DNA of 64,000 nt from Nevskia soli DSM 19509 (GTDB taxonomy: Bacteria > Pseudomonadota > Gammaproteobacteria > Nevskiales > Nevskiaceae): assembly GCF_000711955.1 (NCBI RefSeq), contig NZ_JONR01000017.1, positions 61,730-125,729 of the forward strand, in the 5' to 3' direction. Both the position numbers and the translations under genes were made by a program. The notes under the pieces are model-generated. The model did not search any database. It was not told where the DNA came from and saw only the letters and a list, made by a program, of their open reading frames with translations. The stretch's first letter is position 1. Every line of letters begins with the position of its first letter. This document shows, piece by piece, positions 52,925 to 59,702 of the stretch.

Positions 52925-53296
52925 ATGGCGCAGTCGATCAGGCTTCTCGGCTGGCTCGACCCGGAACTGCCCGCACGCTGGAAAGAGAGCGGCCAGTACG
53001 AATTCCGCATCAAGCTCTCCGAAATCCCGTCATCCGCGTGGAAAAAGACTTTCCACGATCTGAGCAAGAACCAGGCACCCGCGTTTACCATCGAGCAGGA
53101 CATCGTGGTGCTGGCTTGCGAACTGAGCGAGATCGAAGCCAACGCCAGCCGCATCAAGCAGCGGCTCGAACTGGTCAACCAGACGGTTGTTCGCCAGGAG
53201 CGCGAAGTCGACGAGCGCGTTGCCCGCCAGATGTCCGCCGCCGAGGAAGTGCGCAAAAAGATTCTGGCCGCGGTCGAAGGGATTCGCTTCGACTGA
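52925..53296 (+). CDS. Unknown protein with C-terminal coiled coil
   Basis: 123 residues, supported by AGGAG 8 bases before ATG 52925. The N-terminal 55 residues are mixed (IRLLGWLDPELPARWKESGQ), and residues about 65-120 form a charged coiled coil (ELSEIEANASRIKQRLELVN then VRQEREVDERVARQMSAAEE). No family recognised, no signal peptide. Its neighbours suggest it belongs to the CsbD/zinc-ribbon locus. Confidence 0.6.
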   Translation: MAQSIRLLGWLDPELPARWKESGQYEFRIKLSEIPSSAWKKTFHDLSKNQAPAFTIEQDIVVLACELSEIEANASRIKQRLELVNQTVVRQEREVDERVARQMSAAEEVRKKILAAVEGIRFD

Positions 53297-53485
53297 TCGC
53301 CGCATTCCAGACGTCTCGCGGCGATCCTGTGTTCGGTAGCGCACCGATGCAAACGGCCGTCTCACGTTAATCTCGACAGGTTGACGCGGCAGTGCCGCGA
53401 GAGATTCGATTTCCGGCGGCATCGACGCCACGGCGAGTCTCGAAAGGTGATGCGGCGCCACGCCCGCAACGACGGTGGTGCAAGG

Positions 53486-53806
53486 ATGGAAAAGCAGCAG
53501 ATGGAAAGGACCTTCGGCGGCCCCATTGTCGTCGGCCGGGCGCGCAAGCCGGCAAAATCCGCGTGGTTCTGGCAGGCGCGCGAGGCACACCTCTGGTGCA
53601 GCATGTGCAGCCGCACCTTTCCCAACGGCACCTGTCGCCTGGCCGATGGCGAGCAGCATTGCCCCTATGCCGATTGCGATGGCCTGTTGTCCAGGGATGT
53701 ATCCGACTGGAGCAGCATCCGGCGCGAGCATCCGAACTATCCGGTGGCGCCATGGCTGGGCATCCAGTATCCGTTGAACGCACCGCCCCAGAAGGTCAGC
53801 CGCTAG
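53486..53806 (+). CDS. Small zinc-ribbon-like protein 2
   Basis: 106 residues from ATG 53486 (ATG 53501 is an alternative). It is a paralogue of the protein at 51145-51534: LxxxFGGP, HLWCSMCSRTFPNG, CPYADCDG and HPNYPVAPWLGIQYPL line up with the same CX2CX17CX4C spacing. An extra Cys follows FPNGT. The next gene begins 3 bases after its stop, so it is coupled to the amidohydrolase-like gene. Confidence 0.75.
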   Translation: MEKQQMERTFGGPIVVGRARKPAKSAWFWQAREAHLWCSMCSRTFPNGTCRLADGEQHCPYADCDGLLSRDVSDWSSIRREHPNYPVAPWLGIQYPLNAPPQKVSR

Positions 53807-53809
53807 GCC

Positions 53810-54673
53810 ATGCATACCGTCACCCCCGACGCGTTCGTTTCCCTGAACGCCAATGCCGCCGCGCAAATGAAAACATCCACCGAAGCCCAGGCAGCCGATG
53901 CCATGCAATTGCTCGCCGCCGGGGAGCAGCCCGCCGTATTGATCGAGCGCCCGGACGCCGGTTCCGACTTCGTGTTGGCCTGCGATCACGCCGGCCGTGA
54001 CATTCCGCGGATGCTGGATTCGCTCGGCCTGTCGGAAACCGAGCTGTCGAGCCACATTGCCTGGGACATCGGCACCGCCGGCGTCGCACGTCGCTTGTCG
54101 GAACGGCTCGACGCCACCCTGGTGTTGCAGCCATATTCGCGCCTGGTGATCGACTGCAATCGTACGCCGGGCTCGCCCGAGTCCATCGTAGACCGCAGCG
54201 AATGGACGCAGATCGGCCGCAACGAAGATCTCTCCGAGGCGGAAATCGAAGCGCGCGGTCGCGAAATCTTCCAGCCCTACCACGACGCCCTGCGCGAAAT
54301 TCTCGATGCGCGCCAGCGGCAGCGCCGCAAGACCGTGCTGATCTCGATCCACAGCTTCACCCCGTCCTACCGCGGCGCCGCGCGGCCCTGGCACATCGGC
54401 GTGATGTACCACCGCGATGCCCGCCTGGCGACCGAGTTGCTGCGCCTGCTGCGCCGCGACGAGCGGCTGCCGGTCGGCGACAACGAGCCGTATTCGATCA
54501 GCGACGAAACCGACTACACCATTCCCATCCACGGCGAAGCGCGCGGCATTCCGCACCTCGCCCTGGAAATCCGCCAGGACCTGATCGCCGACGAAGCCGG
54601 CCAATCCACCTGGGCCGGGCGCCTGGCCAAGCTGCTCAAGCAGGCTGTCGAAAGCCTCGACGCCAAGGCGTGA
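53810..54673 (+). CDS. N-formylglutamate amidohydrolase-like protein
   Basis: 287 residues. The family pattern is present: VLACDHAGRDIPRML, AWDIGTAGVARRLSERLDAT, YSRLVIDCNRTPGSPESI, LISIHSFTPSYRGAARPWHI and a C-terminal IPHLALEIRQDLI. The His, Asp and Glu residues expected for Zn binding are in DHAGRD, SIHSF and ALEIRQD. HutG2-type enzymes hydrolyse N-formyl-glutamate, but no hut genes are near and many members have unknown substrates. It is coupled to the zinc-ribbon gene upstream and followed by the transglutaminase-like gene. Confidence 0.88.
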   Translation: MHTVTPDAFVSLNANAAAQMKTSTEAQAADAMQLLAAGEQPAVLIERPDAGSDFVLACDHAGRDIPRMLDSLGLSETELSSHIAWDIGTAGVARRLSERLDATLVLQPYSRLVIDCNRTPGSPESIVDRSEWTQIGRNEDLSEAEIEARGREIFQPYHDALREILDARQRQRRKTVLISIHSFTPSYRGAARPWHIGVMYHRDARLATELLRLLRRDERLPVGDNEPYSISDETDYTIPIHGEARGIPHLALEIRQDLIADEAGQSTWAGRLAKLLKQAVESLDAKA

Positions 54674-54775
54674 ACGCGAGGGTTCGGCGCCGGACTTGAA
54701 TGTGCAGCCGGAGTTGCGCGGAATATTTTGAAATCGGGCCCAGGCCCGACTCATTTGCAGACACAGGACCAGGCA

Positions 54776-55582
54776 ATGCGCATCCGCATCGGTTATGAAT
54801 TGGTATACGAGTTTCCCCAGCCGACGCCGGTGATCCTCACCCTCAGCGTGCATTACAGCCGTGCCTCAGACTTGGTGCGGCCCGACCATCTGATCACCGA
54901 CCCCTCCATTCCGGTGACGGCCTACCGCGACGGCTTCGGCAACTGGTGCAGCCGCCTGGTCGCGCCGCAGGGCCGCTTGCGCCTGACCGCGGATGCGCTG
55001 ATCAACGACTCCGGCCTGCCGGAAGTCGCCCTGCCCAATACCTGGCAGATCGACGTGCAGAACCTGCCGGAAGAAACCCTGGTGTTCCTGCTCGGCAGCC
55101 GCTACTGCGAAACCGACCAGCTCTCCGACATCGCCTGGAAACTGTTCGGCCAGGCGCCGATGGGCTGGGGCAGGGTGCAGGCGATCTGCGACTTCGTCCA
55201 CAATCACATCAAGTTCGGTTACGAGCACGCCAGCGCGACCAAGACCGCCCTGCAGGTTTACAACGAGCGCACCGGCGTGTGCCGCGACTACGCCCACCTC
55301 GCCATCGCCTTCTGCCGCTGCATGAACATCCCGGCGCGCTACTGCACCGGCTACCTCGGCGACATCGGCATGCCGCCGCCCTATGGCGCGATGGACTTCG
55401 CCGGCTGGTTCGAAGCCTGGCTCGGCGGCGCCTGGTACACCTTCGACGCCCGCAACAACCAGCCCCGCATCGGCCGTGTCCTCATCGCCCGCGGCCGCGA
55501 CGCCGCCGATGTGGCCATCAGCACCTGCTTCGGCGAGAACAAGCTGGAAAGCTTCAAGGTGTGGACCGACGAAGTGGTATAG
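54776..55582 (+). CDS. Transglutaminase-like protein
   Basis: 268 residues from ATG 54776 (AGGACCAGG upstream). The N-terminal beta domain begins RIRIGYELVYEFPQPTPVIL. The catalytic-type core has the Cys in RTGVCRDYAHLAIAFCRCMN and the region DFAGWFEAWLGGAWYTFDAR, where the usual His of HAW is replaced (AGW). This may be normal for the subgroup with the ending RGRDAADVAISTCFGENKLE. Substrate unknown. It lies about 100 bases after the amidohydrolase-like gene. Confidence 0.88.
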   Translation: MRIRIGYELVYEFPQPTPVILTLSVHYSRASDLVRPDHLITDPSIPVTAYRDGFGNWCSRLVAPQGRLRLTADALINDSGLPEVALPNTWQIDVQNLPEETLVFLLGSRYCETDQLSDIAWKLFGQAPMGWGRVQAICDFVHNHIKFGYEHASATKTALQVYNERTGVCRDYAHLAIAFCRCMNIPARYCTGYLGDIGMPPPYGAMDFAGWFEAWLGGAWYTFDARNNQPRIGRVLIARGRDAADVAISTCFGENKLESFKVWTDEVV

Positions 55583-55615
55583 CTGCGCGCATTATGTCTG
55601 GCGCTGAACGAAAAA

Positions 55616-55645
55616 AAGCCGGAGCGCCTCGCGGCGCCCCGGCTT
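55616..55645 (-). terminator. Terminator of the M3 peptidase gene
   Basis: AAGCCGGAGCGCC-TCGC-GGCGCCCCGGCTT, a strong hairpin with one internal mismatch, preceded by seven A (a U-tract on the minus strand). It lies 15 bases past the peptidase stop and may also serve the convergent transglutaminase-like gene. Confidence 0.85.
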
Positions 55646-55659
55646 TCAGCTAAAACTTC

Positions 55660-57861
55660 TTACTTGCTCTTGCCCGCGGTCAGCCCGCGCGCTTCGAGCA
55701 GCGGGCCCACTTCCGGCGGCTTGCCGTAGAAGTCCACGAACAGCGAGGTCGGGTCGGCGCTGAAGCCGCGCGACAGCACCTTGGCGCGCAGCAGGTCGCC
55801 GTTCTCGCGCTTGAGGCCGCCGTGGGTGTTCATCCAGTGCTCGGTGTCCTTGGCCAGCACGTCGCTCCAGATGTAGGCGTAGTAACCCGCCGCGTAGCCG
55901 TTGGAGAAGATATGCGAGAAGTACGTCGTGTGGTAGCGCGGCGGCACCAGGGCGTAATCCACGTTGGACTTCTTCAGCGCGGCGGCTTCGAAGGCCATCA
56001 CGTCCTTCGCTTCCGGCGTCTGGCCAGGCGGGATCTCGTGCCAGTTCATGTCGAGGATTGCCGCCGCCAGGTATTCGCCGGTGGTGAAGCCCGCGTTGAA
56101 CTTGCGCGCCGCCAGCACCTTGTCCAGCAGTTCCTTCGGCATCGGCGCGCCGGTCTGGTAATGCTTGGCGTAATTGGCCAGCACCTGGGGATCGTGCGAC
56201 CACATCTCGTTGTACTGCGAGGGATACTCGACGAAGTCCGGCGGCGTGGCGGTGCCGGCGAACAGCGGATACTGAACGTTGGAAAGCATGCCGTGGATGG
56301 CATGGCCGAACTCGTGGAACATGCCGTTGACGTCGTCGAAGCTCAGCAGCACCGGCTGGCCTTCCGGCGGCTTCGGCAGGTTGAGGTTGTTGACCACCAC
56401 CGGCTTCAGGCCGAGCAGCTTGGACTGGCTCACGTACTCGTTCATCCAGGCGCCGCCCTGCTTGTTGTCGCGGGCGAAGTAGTCGGCCAGGAACAGCGCC
56501 AGCGGCGTGCCGTCCTCGTTGAACACCTCGAACACGCGCACGTCCTTCTGGTACACCGGCAGATCGGTGCGTTCCTTGAAGGTCAGGCCGTAGAGCTGGT
56601 GGGCGGCATAGAACACGCCGTCCTGCAGCACGTGATTCATCTCGAAGTACGGTTTCACCTGCGACTCGTCGAAGGCATAACGCTTCTGGCGCAGCTGCTC
56701 GGCGTAGTAGGCCCAGTCCCAGGGCTGCAGCTGGAAGGTCTTGACGTGGTTGGCCTTGGCGTCGGCGTCGGCCAGCTTCTGCAGTTCCGCGGCGTCCTTG
56801 CGCGCATTGGCCAGCGCGCCGGCAGCGAGCTGTGCCAGCATCTTGTTCACCGCTTCCGGGGTGCCGGCGGTTTCGTCTTCCAGTGCATAGGAAGCGAAAT
56901 CCTTGTAGCCCAGCAGGGCCGCCTTGTCGGCGCGCAGCTTGACGATCTGCGCCACCGTGGCGGCGGTGTCGTCGGCGCCGCCGTTGCCGCGGGCGATGGA
57001 AGCCTTGTACAGACGCTCGCGCAGCTCGCGGTTCTTCAGCTGCATCAGCGCCGGCTGCGTGGTGGTGTTCATCAGGGCGATGACCCACTTGCCGTCGAGC
57101 TTGCGGGTCTTCGCCGCCTGCGCCGCGGCGGCAATGCTGTCCGCCGGCATGCCGTCAAGATCGGATTCCTTGTCCACCACCACCGCGCCGTCGTTGGTCG
57201 CCTTCAGCACGGTCTGCTGGAACTGGGTGGTGAGGGAGGAGATCTGCTCGTTGAGCTTGCGCAGCTTGTCCTTGTCCGCGTCCGACAGCTTGGCGCCGGC
57301 GCGCACGAACAGCGTGTGGTAGCGCTCCAGCAGGCGCAGCGACTCGGCATCGAGGCCGAGGCCGGCACGATCCTGGTACAGCTTGTCGGCGCGGGCGAAC
57401 AGCGCCGGGTCGAGGAAGATCGCATCCTGGTGTGCCGACAGCTTGGGCGCCATCTCGGCCTGGATCTTGTCCAGTTCGTCGCTGGTGTTGGACGAGGTCA
57501 GGTTGTTGAACACGCTGCTGACGCGTGCCAGCTCCTGGCCGGAGCGTTCCAGCGCGACGATGGTGTTGTCGAAACTCGGCGCTTCGGCGCTGTGCGCGAT
57601 TGCGTCCACTTCCTTGCGTTGCGCCGCCATGCCTTCCTCGAAGGCCGGCCGGTAGTCCGACTCCTGGATCTTGTCGAACGGCGGCATGTTGTAGGGCAGC
57701 GGGCTGACCGCGGCGAACGGCGAAGGCGCGGGCTTGGCGGCCGGCTGGGCCGCGGGCGTCGCGGCGGGGGCGGGTGTCGTGTTGTTGTTGCAGGCCACCA
57801 GTCCGGCTCCTGTGGTCAAAATCAATGCGAGTGCCGCGTACGGCAGTTTTGAAGCTTTCAT
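55660..57861 (-). CDS. M3-family metallopeptidase lipoprotein (Dcp-like)
   Basis: 733 residues from ATG 57861, with GGGAG upstream. The lipobox GLVAC near residue 20 marks it as a lipoprotein, unlike cytoplasmic Dcp and OpdA. The M3 motif HEFGHAIHGML starts at His516, and the third ligand Glu is in the following helix region FVEYPSQYNEMWSHDPQVL. The N-terminal helical half (YRPAFEEGMAAQRKEVDAIA) matches Dcp-type peptidyl-dipeptidases. Such envelope forms probably cut oligopeptides in the periplasm. Confidence 0.94.
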   Translation of the reverse strand: MKASKLPYAALALILTTGAGLVACNNNTTPAPAATPAAQPAAKPAPSPFAAVSPLPYNMPPFDKIQESDYRPAFEEGMAAQRKEVDAIAHSAEAPSFDNTIVALERSGQELARVSSVFNNLTSSNTSDELDKIQAEMAPKLSAHQDAIFLDPALFARADKLYQDRAGLGLDAESLRLLERYHTLFVRAGAKLSDADKDKLRKLNEQISSLTTQFQQTVLKATNDGAVVVDKESDLDGMPADSIAAAAQAAKTRKLDGKWVIALMNTTTQPALMQLKNRELRERLYKASIARGNGGADDTAATVAQIVKLRADKAALLGYKDFASYALEDETAGTPEAVNKMLAQLAAGALANARKDAAELQKLADADAKANHVKTFQLQPWDWAYYAEQLRQKRYAFDESQVKPYFEMNHVLQDGVFYAAHQLYGLTFKERTDLPVYQKDVRVFEVFNEDGTPLALFLADYFARDNKQGGAWMNEYVSQSKLLGLKPVVVNNLNLPKPPEGQPVLLSFDDVNGMFHEFGHAIHGMLSNVQYPLFAGTATPPDFVEYPSQYNEMWSHDPQVLANYAKHYQTGAPMPKELLDKVLAARKFNAGFTTGEYLAAAILDMNWHEIPPGQTPEAKDVMAFEAAALKKSNVDYALVPPRYHTTYFSHIFSNGYAAGYYAYIWSDVLAKDTEHWMNTHGGLKRENGDLLRAKVLSRGFSADPTSLFVDFYGKPPEVGPLLEARGLTAGKSK

Positions 57862-58113
57862 TCTGTCTCCCTTGATCACGGCGTGCACGCCGCAACGCGG
57901 CCCCATCCGGGCCGGGCGGCGCTCGGCAAGAAGTAACTGAACTTTACCAAACAACGGTTGAAACTTAGATGCAGCGGAGGTCCTGGCGGTTTAAAGTCCC
58001 CGACACATATGGGGAGCAGTATCGGCGTCCGGACACTGGTCGGGCGCGGCGTCGGTGGGTGGGCGCCTGGATCGTGGCCATCCGCACGTAATCCGCTTTC
58101 TCGGGGGAATCAC
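57862..58113. other. Divergent promoter region
   Basis: About 250 bases between the minus-strand peptidase and the plus-strand NHL lipoprotein. No gene, repeat or clear operator seen; both promoters must lie here. Confidence 0.45.
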
Positions 58114-59595
58114 ATGACTGTCCGCTGGATCAAGCCGGCTTCCGCGCTGCTGCTGTCGCCTTTTCTGCTGTCCCTGGGAGGCTGCTCGGGTGGCGGTTCG
58201 TCCGATGGCGGTTCCTCGTCCAGCAGTTCGTCCTCGAGCGGTGGTTCATCCTCCAGCAGCGGCGCCGTGGCCTATTGCGCCAACCTGCCGCAGGCCACCA
58301 GCCTGATCGGCCAGCCGGGCTTCACCACCAACACCCCGGACAACGGCGGTATTTCCGGCCTGACGCTGGGCGGCGTGCAGGGGGCGGTGGCGGTGTATTC
58401 CAATCCCGCCAGCCCTTCGGTCAGCCCAATCACCTATGTGGCGGATACGGCCAACAATCGCATTCTTGGCTTCGGGGGCATTCCCAAGGGCATCAACACC
58501 ACGGCGGCAAACTTCATCATCGGACAGTCCACCGCGTCGGATCAGACGCCTGGCACCGGCCCCGAGGGCGGCAACCCGATCAAGTTCGCCAACCCGAGCA
58601 AGATCTCGACTGCCAACGTATCCGGTCACGCCTATGTGACAGTCGCCGATTCCGGTAACAACCGCGTGTTGATCTGGAATAAGCCGCCGATGGGCAACAC
58701 TGCCCCCGACGTTGTGGTTGGCCAGCCGGACTTCACTCACGCCAGCGCCAACCAGCCAAATGCAACCCCGTCGGCTGCTGGCCTGGACCATCCGACCGCG
58801 GCGGTCATCACCTCCGGGGGCCAACTGGTAGTGGTGGACAAGAGCAATAATCGCGTCTTGATTTGGAACAAGGTTCCGACCGAAAACGGCACCCCGGCAG
58901 ATCTCGAGCAGGGCCAGGTTGCCACCGATACAACGGGCGCCACCACCTGCACCGCCAACACCGGCACAGCCGGGTATTGCTTTACCACCAACGTTCCGAG
59001 CATCGACCAGTTCAACGGCACCACCAACATTCTGGCGATGCGTCAGCCGTCCGATGCCTGGACGGATGGTTCCAACCTGTTGGTCACCGACACAGGCAAC
59101 AACCGCGTGCTGTACTGGACCAGCGTGCCCGGCACCATGAACCAGTTGCCGGACAACCTGCTGGGCGCCACCCAGTTCGGCTCCTACAACCCGGCTGGTG
59201 GCGCCGGCACCCAGAATTTCAACGCACCCTGGGGCGTGGCTTCGAACGGTACCAACGTGTTCGTCGCCGACGCTGGCAACAATCGCATCATGGAGTTCCA
59301 GGCCTATGTGACTACGCCGAGGAACGGCCCGGCCGCCAATGACGTCTTCGGCCAGAAGGACTTTACCCACATCACGCAGAATGACCCTGATCAGAACGGC
59401 GCCGTCGGCGACCAGCATTTCAACCCGGCTACCAATGGCGTTACGGCCGGCACCATGTCCAGCCCCCAGGGTCTGTACGTGGATGCCGCCTCCAATATCC
59501 TGCTGGTTTCGGATAACGCCAACAGCCGTGTCCTCGGGTTTCCGGCGTCGGCCGGCGTCGATGGGACTGAGAGTTACATTCCCTGCAGTCCCTGA
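58114..59595 (+). CDS. NHL-repeat lipoprotein
   Basis: 493 residues from ATG 58114 with GGGGGA 6 bases upstream. The lipobox SLGGC is followed by a long Gly/Ser linker (SSDGGSSSSSSSSSGGSSSS) and then a beta-propeller of NHL repeats; six blade cores are visible: NNRILGFG, NNRVLIWNKPP, NNRVLIWNKVP, NNRVLYWTSVP, NNRIMEFQ and NSRVLGFP, each preceded by VADTA/VADSG-like residues. An outer-membrane or periplasmic binding propeller is likely. A terminator follows. Confidence 0.9.
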   Translation: MTVRWIKPASALLLSPFLLSLGGCSGGGSSDGGSSSSSSSSSGGSSSSSGAVAYCANLPQATSLIGQPGFTTNTPDNGGISGLTLGGVQGAVAVYSNPASPSVSPITYVADTANNRILGFGGIPKGINTTAANFIIGQSTASDQTPGTGPEGGNPIKFANPSKISTANVSGHAYVTVADSGNNRVLIWNKPPMGNTAPDVVVGQPDFTHASANQPNATPSAAGLDHPTAAVITSGGQLVVVDKSNNRVLIWNKVPTENGTPADLEQGQVATDTTGATTCTANTGTAGYCFTTNVPSIDQFNGTTNILAMRQPSDAWTDGSNLLVTDTGNNRVLYWTSVPGTMNQLPDNLLGATQFGSYNPAGGAGTQNFNAPWGVASNGTNVFVADAGNNRIMEFQAYVTTPRNGPAANDVFGQKDFTHITQNDPDQNGAVGDQHFNPATNGVTAGTMSSPQGLYVDAASNILLVSDNANSRVLGFPASAGVDGTESYIPCSP

Positions 59596-59616
59596 AACCG
59601 GCTGTCTTCACATACG

Positions 59617-59646
59617 ACAAGGGCAGCCATTGGCTGCCCTTGTCTT
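59617..59646 (+). terminator. Terminator of the NHL lipoprotein gene
   Basis: ACAAGGGCAGCCA-TT-GGCTGCCCTTGT followed by CTTTT; 22 bases past the stop codon. Confidence 0.88.
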
Positions 59647-59702
59647 TTGATGCCGGCGCGATCCAGCGCTGGATATTGCGGACGTCTCGGGCCGGCACGC
59701 CG

